From contig NZ_JAMZEK010000001.1 in NCBI RefSeq assembly GCF_024158035.1, forward strand, positions 1-64,000: DNA of 64,000 bases, given 5' to 3'. The notes below the pieces were generated by a model. The model ran no database searches. It was not told the DNA's origin and was given only the letters and a program-made list of their open reading frames with translations. Within the stretch, counting starts at the first letter, position 1, and each line of letters starts with the position of its first letter. The translations under genes were made by a program, and so were the position numbers. Positions 15,059-23,923 of this stretch are shown piece by piece. This DNA is from Dyella lutea (lineage in GTDB: Bacteria > Pseudomonadota > Gammaproteobacteria > Xanthomonadales > Rhodanobacteraceae).

Positions 15059-16411
15059 TCAGCCGCCGGACGGCAACGCCGGCAGCGGCGGGTTGAGCGA
15101 GGCGTTCGCCGCTGCGCCGGCGGCCGGCGCATCCTCGTCGTGATCGCCCGGATCGTGGCGGTGCCACACCGCGTGCGCGTCGACCTTGACCCGGGTGACC
15201 GCCTCGATCGCGTCGATCTCGGCGCGGCTGGCCGCCAGCGCCGCCTCCTGCGCGGCGCGGCGCGCGATCAGCATTTCATCCAGCCCCAGCTCGCCGAGCG
15301 CGTAGCCGCGTTCGGCCTTGTCGGCGCTGCTCGCGGTGGCCGCAGCGGCCTGCTGCTGGCGCTGCCAGATGGTGTAGCGCGCGCGGGCCAGCGTCACCAC
15401 CTGACGCGCGTCGCGGCCGACGTCGCGGCGGGTCATCGCCAGATCGGCCTCGGCGCCCATCGCATCGGCGCCGGCGGCGGCCGCTTCCGCGGCGCGGTAG
15501 GACACGCCCAGCGGCATCGTCACGGTGACCCCGAACGCCTGCTCGCGACCGCCGCGGTCGCTGATCATGCGCAGGCCGATCTGCGGATCGGGCAGGCGAT
15601 CGGCGCGCGCGCGGCGCGCCTCGGCGTCCTTCTTGCGGGCGATCGCCGCGGCGGTGCCGATCTCGTGGCTGCGCTGCTGGATCAGTTCGACCCACGCGGT
15701 ATCGCTGCCATCCAGCGCGGTCGGCGCGGCCGGCAGATGCACCGTTGCCGGCAGCGGCAGATCGGGAAAGGCAGAGGACAGCGCCAGCTTCGCGGTATCC
15801 GCGTCGGCCTGCGCCTGCGCCACCGCCGCCTCGGCCTGCGCCACCGCGGCGTCGAGCGTGATCCGGTCGCGCGCCGCCGCGTCGCCCAGCTGCACGCGGC
15901 GCGCGACGGCGCTGCGCTCGCGCTGCCACGCCGCCAGTTGGGCTTCGTGGAGCGCCGTGGCGGCGGCCGCGCGCTGCCAGTCCGACCACAGCGCGAGCAG
16001 GCGGCGCGCCGCCGCGTGGTGCGCATCCTCGAACGCGAGGCTGGCCGCCTCGCGACCGGCCGCACCGATCTCGCGATCCAGCCGCGCCTTGCCCGGCCAG
16101 CGCACGCCGCGGGAGAGATCGACTTCCCACTCGCGGTAGCGGCGGTCGCCGTCGATGCGGCGGGTCTGCGGGATCAGCGACAGCTGCGGCTCGTGCGGGC
16201 CGACCTGACGCATGCGCGCTTCCGCCTCGGCACGGCCCAGCCGCGCCTGCGCCGCCTGCACCTCGGGAGTGCCCTGGATCACCTTCAGTACCAGCTCCTG
16301 CGGCGGCAACGAGGTATCCGCGAGCGAGCTGTCCGCGGCGGCCGACTGCGCGAACGCCGCCGGAGTAGTGAGCGCGCCGGCCAGCGCGAGGGCAAGCAGT
16401 ATGCGCTTCAT
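15059..16411 (-). CDS. czcC: CzcC/CusC-type outer membrane factor (TolC family)
   Basis: A 450-residue outer membrane channel for the adjacent RND pump, with a signal peptide MKRILLALALAGALTTPAAFAQ. The rest is long amphipathic helices rich in Ala, Arg and Glu (for example AQARLGRAEAEARMRQVG), in the duplicated OEP layout of TolC-family efflux proteins. TolC proteins form trimers that span the outer membrane and reach into the periplasm. The start was chosen at the signal peptide. Its ATG overlaps the stop of the preceding DUF3240 gene by four bases, indicating translational coupling. The C-terminus is His/Asp-rich (WHRHDPGDHDED), which suits a metal exporter. Confidence 0.87.
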   Translation of the reverse strand: MKRILLALALAGALTTPAAFAQSAAADSSLADTSLPPQELVLKVIQGTPEVQAAQARLGRAEAEARMRQVGPHEPQLSLIPQTRRIDGDRRYREWEVDLSRGVRWPGKARLDREIGAAGREAASLAFEDAHHAAARRLLALWSDWQRAAAATALHEAQLAAWQRERSAVARRVQLGDAAARDRITLDAAVAQAEAAVAQAQADADTAKLALSSAFPDLPLPATVHLPAAPTALDGSDTAWVELIQQRSHEIGTAAAIARKKDAEARRARADRLPDPQIGLRMISDRGGREQAFGVTVTMPLGVSYRAAEAAAAGADAMGAEADLAMTRRDVGRDARQVVTLARARYTIWQRQQQAAAATASSADKAERGYALGELGLDEMLIARRAAQEAALAASRAEIDAIEAVTRVKVDAHAVWHRHDPGDHDEDAPAAGAAANASLNPPLPALPSGG

Positions 16412-16719
16412 GCCAGCTCTCCCATCGCTTCGACCGGCTCGACCCACCAGCGCAGCCGGCTGTGCGCGAAGCGCGCGGCCAGCAGATCGAGCACGCGCTT
16501 GACGTCGCCCTCCGGCAGCACGATCCACAGTTGCAGGCGGTCGATGCGACCGCGCACGCTTTCCTGCACCGAGGCGCGCGCGAAGCCCTCGCCGTGGCCG
16601 GCGACGAGCGCGGTGGTGAAGCCGGGCAAGGCCGGCTGCAGGTCGAGCAGGGCTTCGACCAGGGTCTCTTCCAGTTCACGCGCGGCGAGCAGGGTCAGCC
16701 GCTTGAGGATGAGCGTCAT
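16408..16719 (-). CDS. DUF3240 family protein in RND operon
   Basis: A 103-residue soluble protein starting MTLILKRLTLLAARELEETL, with the segments GFTTALVAGHGEGFAR and RLQLWIVLPEGDVKRVLDLL. This matches the DUF3240 family, small proteins encoded inside CzcA/CusA-type operons. The alternating beta and alpha pattern suggests a ferredoxin-like, PII-like fold, which is my inference. It sits between the permease and outer membrane factor genes, 21 bases after the former and overlapping the latter. A metal-sensing or pump-modulating role is plausible but unproven. Confidence 0.75.
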   Translation of the reverse strand: MTLILKRLTLLAARELEETLVEALLDLQPALPGFTTALVAGHGEGFARASVQESVRGRIDRLQLWIVLPEGDVKRVLDLLAARFAHSRLRWWVEPVEAMGELA

Positions 16720-16740
16720 GGGAATCTCCTAGCGGCCCGG

Positions 16741-19700
16741 TCAGGCCTTCGACTCGCCGTAGCGGCGGAACAGCACCGGCAGCAGCAGCAGGGTGAGCGC
16801 GGTGCAGGTGACCAGGCCGCCGATCACCACGATCGCCAGCGGGCGCTGCACCTCCGAACCGGGGCCGCTGGCGAACAGCAGCGGCACCAGGCCCAGCGCG
16901 GTGATCGAGGCGGTCATCATCACCGGGCGCAGCCGGCGCAACGCGCCCTCGTGCACCGCCTCGGCCAGCGCCATGCCGGTGGCGCGCAGCTGGTTGAAAT
17001 GGGTCACCAGCACCAGGCCGTTGAGCACGGCGATGCCGAGCAGCGCGATGAAACCCACCGAGGCGGGCACCGACAGGTACTGCCCGGTAACCCACAGGGT
17101 GATTACGCCACCGACCAGCGCGAACGGCACGTTGCACAGGATCAGCACCGCCTGGCGTACCGAGCCGAAGGTGGAGAACAGCACCAGGAAGATCAGCCCC
17201 AGCGCGATCGGCACCACCACTGCCAGCCGCGCGGCGGCGCGCTGCTGGTTCTCGAACTGGCCACCCCAGGTCACCGAGTAGCCGGCCGGAAGGTGTACCT
17301 GCTGCTGCACGCGCTGGCGCGCTTCCTCGACGAAGCCGACCAGGTCGCGCCCGGCCACGTTGGCCTGCACCAGCGCGAAGCGCGAGCCGTTTTCGCGGCG
17401 CACCTGCACCGGGCCCGTGCCGGGCTCGATCGTCGCCAGCTGGTCCAGCGGCACCTCGCCGGCGTCGCCGCGGGCCAGGCTCAGGCGCTCGAACTGCGCC
17501 GGCGTCTGCGCCACCCACGGCGCGCCGCGCACCAGCAGGGGCGTACGCCGCTGCTGTTCCAGCACCACGCCGGCGCCCTGCCCTTCCAGCTGGCCGCGCA
17601 GCTCGTCCTGCACGGCGGACACGTCCAGGCCGTAGCGGCCGGCGAGCATGCGGTCGACGCGCACGCGCAGGTAGCGCACGCCTTCCTGGGTCTGCGCGAT
17701 CACGTCCTGGCTGCCCTGGGTCTGCTGCATGATCGCGGCGATGCGGTTGGCCAGCTGATTGAGCGTGGACAGCTCCGGGCCGAACACCTTCACCGCCACG
17801 TCGCCGCGGCTGCCGGTGAGCATCTCGGACACGCGCATCTGGATCGGCTGGGTGAAGCCGTACTCGATGCCGGGGAAGTCGGCCATCACCGCACGCAGTT
17901 GCTCCTCCAGCCAGGCATTGCTGGGCTCGCGCCACTCGGACTTGGGCTTGAGCTGCAGGAACATGTCGGTCTCGTTCAGGCCCATCGGGTCCAGGCCCAG
18001 CTCGTCCGAGCCGAGCCGCGCGATGACGTGCTCCACCTCGGGCAGCTTCGCCCTGATCGCGCGCTCGATCGCCAGATCCTGGTCGCGCGAGGCCTCCAGG
18101 CTGATCGACGGCTGCTTGACCAGCTGCACCAGCATGTCGCCCTCGTCCATGGTCGGCATGAAGGTCTTGCCGGTGCCCAGGTACGCGCCCACGCCGAGCA
18201 GCAGCACCACGCCGGCGCCGAGGCCCATCGCGCGGCCGTGGCCCAGCGACCAGTCCAGCAGCGGCCGGTAGCCGCGCTCGATCTGGCGCATCAGCCACGG
18301 CTCGCCGTGCGCCTGTTCGCGCAGCAGCAGCGAGCACAGCACCGGGATCACCGTCATCGACAGCGCCAGCGAGGAGGCCAGCGCAAACACGATGGTCAGC
18401 GCCACCGGCCCGAACAGCTTGCCCTCCAGCCCCTGCAGGGTCAGCAGCGGCACGAACACCAGGCAGATGATCACGATGCCGGCGGTGACCGGCTTGGCCA
18501 CCTCGACCACGGCGCGGTAGATGCGGTGCAAGCGCGGCAGCTGCGCCGCACCGCTGGCCGGAGCGAGCTGGCTGACGGTGTTCTCCACCACCACCACGGC
18601 CGCGTCCACCAGCATGCCGATGGCGATCGCCAGGCCGCCCAGGCTCATCAGGTTGGCGCTCATGCCGAACAACTGCATCAGCATGAAGCTGCACAGCGCG
18701 GCCATCGGCAGCGTGAGCGACACCACCAGCGCGGCGCGCACGTCGCCGAGGAACAGCAGCAGCAGGATCACCACCAGCACGGTGGCCTCGATCAGCGCGT
18801 CCTTCACCGTACCGACCGCGCGCTCGATCAAGGCGCTGCGGTTGTAGAACGGCTCGATCATCACGCCGGAAGGGAAGCTGGCCTGCAGTTCGGCCAGCTT
18901 CGCCTGCACCTGGCCGACCACGCGCTGCGCATCGGCGCCGCGCAGGCCGACCACCAGCCCTTCGACCGCCTCGCCCTCGCCGTCGCGGGTCACCGCGCCG
19001 TAGCGGGTGAGCGCGCCGTAGCGCACCTCGGCCACGTCGCCCACGCGCACCGGCACCCCGTCGCGGCTGGCCACCACCACCTCACGCACATCGTCGAGCG
19101 AGCGCAGCGCACCCTCGGCGCGCACGATCAATGCGTCGTCGCCGTCGCGCAGGCGGCCGGCGCCGTCGTTGCGGTTGTTGCGCTGGAGCGCGTCGATCAC
19201 GTCCTTGAAGTGCAGGCCGGTGGCCGACAGCCGTGCGCGATCGGGTTCGACCAGGAAGCTGCGCACCTGGCCGCCGAGCGCGTTGAGGTCGGCCACGCCG
19301 GGGATCGTGCGCAGCGCCGGGCGGATGGTCCAGTCCAGCAGCGTGCGCCGCTCGGCCAGGCTCAGGCCACCGCCCTCGATGGTGAACATGAACATGTCCG
19401 ACAGCGGCGTGGCGATCGGTGCGAGGCCGCCGGAGATGTCCGGCGGCAGCGAGCCGGAGGCCGCAGCGAAACGCTCGGCGACCTGCTGGCGCGCCCAGTA
19501 GATGTCAGTGCCGTCGCGGAAGTCGAGGGTGACGTCGGCGATCGCGTACTTGGCGGTGGAGCGCAGCATCACCGCGTCGGGGATGCCGAGCAGCTCCATC
19601 TCCAGCGGCGTGACCACGCGCGCCTCCACTTCCTCCGGGGTCATGCCCGGCGCTTTCAGGATCAGCTTCACCTGGGTCGGCGCGATGTTCGGATAGGCGT

Positions 19701-19809
19701 CGATCGGCAGGCGCATGAAGGCCCACACGCCCCCGCCGGCCAGGGCCAGTGCGGCCAGCAGCACCAGCAGGCGCTGCGACAGCGAGAATTCGATCAGCCG
19801 GCGCAGCAT
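16741..19809 (-). CDS. czcA: Heavy-metal efflux RND permease (CzcA/CusA family)
   Basis: A 1022-residue inner membrane proton antiporter of the HME-RND family. It starts MLRRLIEFSLSQRLLVLLAALALAGG, has PIDAYPNIAPTQV near residue 38, two large periplasmic loops and twelve predicted helices. The helix-4 signature reads AIGMLVDAAVVVVEN. That lacks the DFGxxxDGA form of classical zinc/cobalt CzcA and is nearer to the monovalent-type AIGxMVDAA motif, so the exported metal is uncertain. The gene follows the adaptor gene with a one-base gap, and DUF3240 and the outer membrane factor gene follow it. The symbol is used for the family, not for a proven substrate. Confidence 0.9.
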   Translation of the reverse strand: MLRRLIEFSLSQRLLVLLAALALAGGGVWAFMRLPIDAYPNIAPTQVKLILKAPGMTPEEVEARVVTPLEMELLGIPDAVMLRSTAKYAIADVTLDFRDGTDIYWARQQVAERFAAASGSLPPDISGGLAPIATPLSDMFMFTIEGGGLSLAERRTLLDWTIRPALRTIPGVADLNALGGQVRSFLVEPDRARLSATGLHFKDVIDALQRNNRNDGAGRLRDGDDALIVRAEGALRSLDDVREVVVASRDGVPVRVGDVAEVRYGALTRYGAVTRDGEGEAVEGLVVGLRGADAQRVVGQVQAKLAELQASFPSGVMIEPFYNRSALIERAVGTVKDALIEATVLVVILLLLFLGDVRAALVVSLTLPMAALCSFMLMQLFGMSANLMSLGGLAIAIGMLVDAAVVVVENTVSQLAPASGAAQLPRLHRIYRAVVEVAKPVTAGIVIICLVFVPLLTLQGLEGKLFGPVALTIVFALASSLALSMTVIPVLCSLLLREQAHGEPWLMRQIERGYRPLLDWSLGHGRAMGLGAGVVLLLGVGAYLGTGKTFMPTMDEGDMLVQLVKQPSISLEASRDQDLAIERAIRAKLPEVEHVIARLGSDELGLDPMGLNETDMFLQLKPKSEWREPSNAWLEEQLRAVMADFPGIEYGFTQPIQMRVSEMLTGSRGDVAVKVFGPELSTLNQLANRIAAIMQQTQGSQDVIAQTQEGVRYLRVRVDRMLAGRYGLDVSAVQDELRGQLEGQGAGVVLEQQRRTPLLVRGAPWVAQTPAQFERLSLARGDAGEVPLDQLATIEPGTGPVQVRRENGSRFALVQANVAGRDLVGFVEEARQRVQQQVHLPAGYSVTWGGQFENQQRAAARLAVVVPIALGLIFLVLFSTFGSVRQAVLILCNVPFALVGGVITLWVTGQYLSVPASVGFIALLGIAVLNGLVLVTHFNQLRATGMALAEAVHEGALRRLRPVMMTASITALGLVPLLFASGPGSEVQRPLAIVVIGGLVTCTALTLLLLPVLFRRYGESKA

Positions 19810-19810
19810 G

Positions 19811-20866
19811 TCACTGGCCTCCGGCCGGCATCGCGTCCAGCCGTGCGGCGCCGCGCACCACCAGCTCGCTGCCGGCGGCGATCGGGCCGGTGATCACGCT
19901 CTCACCGGTGGTGGTCTGCGCCAGGCGCTGCACCGGCACGGCGACGAAACCGTTGCCGCGGGCCACGTACACGCGGGTCTGCCCCTCGCGCTCGACCACC
20001 GCCTCGGACGGCACCCGCACCGCGCCGGCCGGCGCCGGCAGCAGCAAGCTGGCGCGCACCTGCTGGCCGACCAGCAGGCGGCCCCCGTCGACCTCGGCGC
20101 GCACGCGCACGGTCTGGCTGGCCGGATCGACCGCGCCGCCGATCTCGCTGACCTGGCCCTCGCCGCCGCCAGCCACCCGCACCGGCAGGCCGGCGCGCAG
20201 GGTGCCCGCGTCGCGGGCGGGCACCTGCATTTCCAGCATCACCTGGCTACCCGCGGCCAGCACGTAGGCCTTGGCGAACATCGCCACCGGCTCGCCCAGC
20301 TGCAGCGCGCGCTCCAGCACGCGGCCGGCGATCGGCGCGTGCAGCTCGTAGGTGCCGGGCGCGGCACCCGACGGCGCCATCGCGCGCGCGGCCTGCAACT
20401 CGCGCAGGCGGGCCGCGGCGGCGGCGCTCCGGGCATCGTCGGCCTGCGCCCGCGCCGCCGGGATGATGCCCTCGGCGAGCAGCTGGCGATCACGCTCGGC
20501 CTGGGCACTGGCGACGCGGTACTCGCCCTGCGCGGCGGCGAGATCGGCGCCCAGCGTCATCGCCTCGCGGCTGCGGATACGCGCCAGCGGCTGGCCCTGT
20601 TTCACCGTCTGGCCCTCGCGCGCAAGCAGCTCGACCACCACACCCTCGTAGGGCGCGGTGACCACCGCGCTGCCGGTCAACGGCACGCTGACCCGGGCCG
20701 GCAGGCCGTCCAGCGGCACGTGTTCGGCGGGCTGGGCGGTACCGGTGCGGATGTCGAGCGCCTGCTTCTGCGCCGGGGTCAGGATCTTCACCACCTCGGC
20801 GGCCGTGGCCGGCGCGCTGGCCAGGACGGACAGGAGGATCAGCAGCGGCAGCAGCCGACGGGACAT
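19811..20866 (-). CDS. czcB: RND efflux periplasmic adaptor (CzcB/CusB-like)
   Basis: A 351-residue membrane fusion protein linking the permease to the outer membrane factor, with the signal peptide MSRRLLPLLILLSVLASAPATAA. Its lipoyl halves are VVTAPYEGVVVELLAREGQTV and the later YELHAPIAGRVLERAL. A helical hairpin (EYRVASAQAERDRQLLAEG) lies between them and beta-barrel and membrane-proximal domains follow. It lacks the His-rich N-terminus seen in some CzcB proteins. First structural gene of the operon, 61 bases downstream of the sensor kinase gene on the same strand. Confidence 0.88.
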   Translation of the reverse strand: MSRRLLPLLILLSVLASAPATAAEVVKILTPAQKQALDIRTGTAQPAEHVPLDGLPARVSVPLTGSAVVTAPYEGVVVELLAREGQTVKQGQPLARIRSREAMTLGADLAAAQGEYRVASAQAERDRQLLAEGIIPAARAQADDARSAAAAARLRELQAARAMAPSGAAPGTYELHAPIAGRVLERALQLGEPVAMFAKAYVLAAGSQVMLEMQVPARDAGTLRAGLPVRVAGGGEGQVSEIGGAVDPASQTVRVRAEVDGGRLLVGQQVRASLLLPAPAGAVRVPSEAVVEREGQTRVYVARGNGFVAVPVQRLAQTTTGESVITGPIAAGSELVVRGAARLDAMPAGGQ

Positions 20867-20927
20867 GGCGCACTCCAGGGCGTGACGGGTCTTCCGCCAA
20901 GCGTGGGGCGCGAAACTTCAGGGATGC

Positions 20928-22346
20928 TTAAGAGCCCGGGTCTTCCGGCAGGGCAATCGGTCGCAGGGGGCCGAGGCTGGCCCACAGCACGCCCTGCTCC
21001 AGCGTGAAGTCCAGGCGCTGGCCCAGCAGCCCGGCCAGCGTGCCGGAGAGCGCCAGGCCCAGGCCACCATGATTGCTCGCTTCGCGCGCGGCGGACTTGC
21101 GCCAGAATCGCTCGCCGAGACGGGCCAGGTCCTCCGCCGACAGCTCGGGCGCGGCGTTGCCGATGCGCAGGTTCCAGCCATCGGCGACCGACGCCAGTTC
21201 CACCCGCACGTCGCTGCCGGCCGGGGCGTACTCGGCGGCATTGAGCAGCAGGTTGTCGACGATGCGCTCGAGCAAGGCCGGATCGGAGATCACCCAGCAC
21301 TCGTCCGGCAGTTGCGCCGCAACCGTCACTTCGCGCTTGCCAGCCGGCCCCGCGACCATCGCCAGCGAACGACGCAGCAGGTCCGCCAGCTCCAGTGGCT
21401 CGACCTGCGCCTGGTCGATCCCCGCCTCGTAGCGCGACAGCGACAGCAGGCCGTCGATGCAGCGCTGCATGCGGTCGATCGACGCGATCGCCCCGGCCAG
21501 CACCCCGGGCGAGGGCGCGCCACGACTGGCCAGTTCCACCGCCATGCGGGTCTCGGCGAGCGGCGTGCGCAACTCGTGGGCCACATCGCGGGCGAAGCGG
21601 CGCTCGCGCCCCAGGGCGGCCTGCAGCCGCGCGAACGCCGAATTGAGGGTGTTGGCGAACGGCTTCAGTTCGCTCGGCATGCGCGCCACCGGCAGCGGTT
21701 CCACGCGCGGCGCGCCGTCGGGCCCGGTATCGGCGGCAAACGCGAGCAGCGGACGCAACCCGCCGCGCACCGCCAGCACGGATAGCAGCGCCGCGAGCAG
21801 CCCCATGCCGAGTACGCCGATCACCAGCGCCAGGTGCACGTGGCGTTCGAGCTGGTCGACCTGCTCGCGCTCTTCGGCCACCACCAGGATCGCTTCATCG
21901 GCGCGCCCGAGCATGGAGAATCGCAAGCCGACCGCACGACCGCGATGGCCGTCCGGCAGGCGCAGGTCGTAGAACAGCGGCGCGTTCGCCGGCACCGGCG
22001 CCGGCGGGGGCTGCAGGTTGTTCGCCGCATTGCTGGCCGAGCTGAGCAGCGTGCCGCCGGCGGCATCCCAGATCTGCACGAAGTCGGTGTGGCCACCGGT
22101 GGCGTACTCCGGGCTCAGCTCGTGCAGCTCCTGCCAGGCGTCATCGCGCGGGTGCGATTCCAGCAGCACCACCACGCCGCGCGCGCGGCCGAGCAGGGTG
22201 GCATCGAGGCGACCGAAAATCTGCTTGTCGATGCTGAAGTCCAGCAGCAGGAACAGCGCGAACATCAGCGTACCCAGGCCGCCGAGCATGAGCAGCAGCA
22301 ACCGCGCGCGGATCGAGCCGAACAGCAGGTTACGCGGCCACGACAT
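20928..22346 (-). CDS. Sensor histidine kinase of metal-responsive two-component system
   Basis: A 472-residue inner membrane kinase. An N-terminal helix (ARLLLLMLGGLGTLMFALFLLL), a periplasmic domain of about 130 residues and a second helix (LALVIGVLGMGLLAALLSVLAV) are followed by a HAMP-like linker. The H-box is RDVAHELRTPLAE, with N-box DNLLLNAAEYAP and a GGLGLAL G-box. It is probably a CzcS/CusS-type sensor of periplasmic metal, judged from position directly upstream of the RND operon. It overlaps the regulator gene by 17 bases, so the two are translationally coupled. Confidence 0.9.
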   Translation of the reverse strand: MSWPRNLLFGSIRARLLLLMLGGLGTLMFALFLLLDFSIDKQIFGRLDATLLGRARGVVVLLESHPRDDAWQELHELSPEYATGGHTDFVQIWDAAGGTLLSSASNAANNLQPPPAPVPANAPLFYDLRLPDGHRGRAVGLRFSMLGRADEAILVVAEEREQVDQLERHVHLALVIGVLGMGLLAALLSVLAVRGGLRPLLAFAADTGPDGAPRVEPLPVARMPSELKPFANTLNSAFARLQAALGRERRFARDVAHELRTPLAETRMAVELASRGAPSPGVLAGAIASIDRMQRCIDGLLSLSRYEAGIDQAQVEPLELADLLRRSLAMVAGPAGKREVTVAAQLPDECWVISDPALLERIVDNLLLNAAEYAPAGSDVRVELASVADGWNLRIGNAAPELSAEDLARLGERFWRKSAAREASNHGGLGLALSGTLAGLLGQRLDFTLEQGVLWASLGPLRPIALPEDPGS

Positions 22347-22995
22347 AGCCGAAACCCCGCCGCGTCTCGATCAGCTGCTCGATCCCTGCCTGCGCGAGCT
22401 TGGCGCGAAGCGTGCTCACCAGCACCTCGATCACCTTGTCCGACGCCTCGCTGCGTGCGTCATACAGACCCTCGAACAGCGCGGTGCGCGAAAGCACGCG
22501 GCCACGGTGCGTCAGCAGCATCTCCAGCAGCGCGTATTCCTTCGGCGACAGCGGCAGCGGCGTGTCGCCGACGCGCGCGGTGCGTGCGCGGGGATCGACC
22601 ACCAGCCGCCCGGCCCCCAGCAGCACCGGCGCACTCTCACCCCGGCGCATCAGCGCATGCAACCGGGCCAGCAGCTCGGCATAGGCGAATGGCTTGACCA
22701 TGAAGTCGTCGGCGCCGAGGTTCAGCACATCAACGCGGTCCTCCACCTGCCCGCGGGCCGAGAGCACCAGCACGCGCGGGCGATCCGGCCGATCGCGCAG
22801 GCTGCGCAGGACGGTCCAGCCGTCGGCACGCGGCATCATCAGATCCAGCGTGACCACGTCGTAGCTGAAGCTGGCCAGGAAATGCATGGCCTGCTCGCCG
22901 TCGGTGGCCAGATCCACCACGTGGCCGTCGCGCACAAGCGCATCGCGCAGGTCGCGTCCCAGGGTGGGTGAGTCTTCGGCGATCAATATCCGCAT
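22330..22995 (-). CDS. OmpR-family response regulator (CzcR/CusR-like)
   Basis: A 221-residue regulator with a CheY-like receiver (acidic pair at ED in ILIAEDSP, phosphorylation Asp in VTLDLMMPRADG, conserved Lys in MVKPFAYAEL). It also has a C-terminal winged helix (PLSPKEYALLEMLLTHRGRV, VIEVLVSTLRAKL, ETRRGFGYVV). It likely activates the downstream kinase and RND genes in response to metal. It is the first gene of the apparent regulator-kinase-efflux transcription unit. The ATG follows an AGGGGGAGG ribosome binding site. Confidence 0.92.
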   Translation of the reverse strand: MRILIAEDSPTLGRDLRDALVRDGHVVDLATDGEQAMHFLASFSYDVVTLDLMMPRADGWTVLRSLRDRPDRPRVLVLSARGQVEDRVDVLNLGADDFMVKPFAYAELLARLHALMRRGESAPVLLGAGRLVVDPRARTARVGDTPLPLSPKEYALLEMLLTHRGRVLSRTALFEGLYDARSEASDKVIEVLVSTLRAKLAQAGIEQLIETRRGFGYVVAA

Positions 22996-23020
22996 GACCT
23001 CCCCCTTTCGCTCGCGCCGC

Positions 23021-23923
23021 TCAGCCGACCGGCTGCAACACCAGGCCGGACGAGGGCGCCGGCAGCAGCCAGTGATCGGCCAGCAGCAGGGCGAACAGCG
23101 CCATCAGATAGACGATGGAGTAATGGAACACGCGCATCGCGAAGTACTCGTCCGGTGGATTCATCAGGCGGATCGCGTAATACAGGAACACCACGTCGAG
23201 CACCGCCGCGCCACCAAGATAGACCAGGCCGGTGTAACCGGTGAGCGCTGGCAGCAGCGTCACCACTACCAGCAGCACCGTGTACAGCAGCACGTGCCAA
23301 CGGGTGTAGGCCACGCCGTGGGTCACCGGCAGCATCGGCACCTGCGCGCGGGCGTAGTCCTCGCGGCGGAAGATCGCCAGCGCCCAGAAGTGCGGCGGCG
23401 TCCAGACGAAGATGATCAGGCAAAGCTGCAGCGCGAAGGCGTGCAGGTGGCCGGTCACCGCGGTCCAGCCGAGCACCGGCGGGATCGCGCCGGCCAAGCC
23501 GCCGATCACAATGTTCTGCGGCGTGGCCCGCTTGAGGTAAGCGGTATAGACCAGCGCATAGCCGATCAGGCCGCCGAAGGTGAGTACCGCGGTGAGTGTG
23601 TTCACCAGCAGCCCCAGCACCAGCATCGAGGCGATGCCCAGCAGAACCGCGAACACCAGCACCTGGCGCACGCTAAGCGCGCCGGTGGCCAGCGGGCGGC
23701 GTGCGGTGCGCGCCATCAGCTTGTCGATGCGCTCGTCGATCAGGTGGTTGAACGCCGCGGCGGAGCCGGAGGCCATCCAGATGCCCAGCGTACCGAACAC
23801 CAGCGCCCGCCACGGCGGGATGCCGGGCACTGCCAGGAACATGCCGATGACGGCGCAGAACACCAGCAGCGCGACGACGCGGGGCTTGGTGAGCTGCAGG
23901 TACTCTCTGAAATGGGCGGTCAT
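23021..23923 (-). CDS. ctaB: Protoheme IX farnesyltransferase (heme O synthase)
   Basis: A 300-residue integral membrane UbiA-type prenyltransferase that adds a farnesyl group to heme B to make heme O. The start [17 protein letters not shown] is typical. The catalytic Asp-rich motif is [23 protein letters not shown], with further motifs [17 protein letters not shown] and [17 protein letters not shown]. About eight or nine helices are present. Also called cyoE. Its ATG overlaps the ctaA stop by four bases, and the two enzymes act in sequence (heme B to O to A) for the aa3 oxidase encoded further along. Confidence 0.95.
   Translation of the reverse strand: MTAHFREYLQLTKPRVVALLVFCAVIGMFLAVPGIPPWRALVFGTLGIWMASGSAAAFNHLIDERIDKLMARTARRPLATGALSVRQVLVFAVLLGIASMLVLGLLVNTLTAVLTFGGLIGYALVYTAYLKRATPQNIVIGGLAGAIPPVLGWTAVTGHLHAFALQLCLIIFVWTPPHFWALAIFRREDYARAQVPMLPVTHGVAYTRWHVLLYTVLLVVVTLLPALTGYTGLVYLGGAAVLDVVFLYYAIRLMNPPDEYFAMRVFHYSIVYLMALFALLLADHWLLPAPSSGLVLQPVG

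Noticed and set aside
16462-19893. 1143-codon plus-strand frame opposite the RND permease gene
   Set aside because: Same GC-bias artefact; translation is low complexity (His, Gln, Arg, Ala) and follows the codon periodicity of the minus-strand gene.
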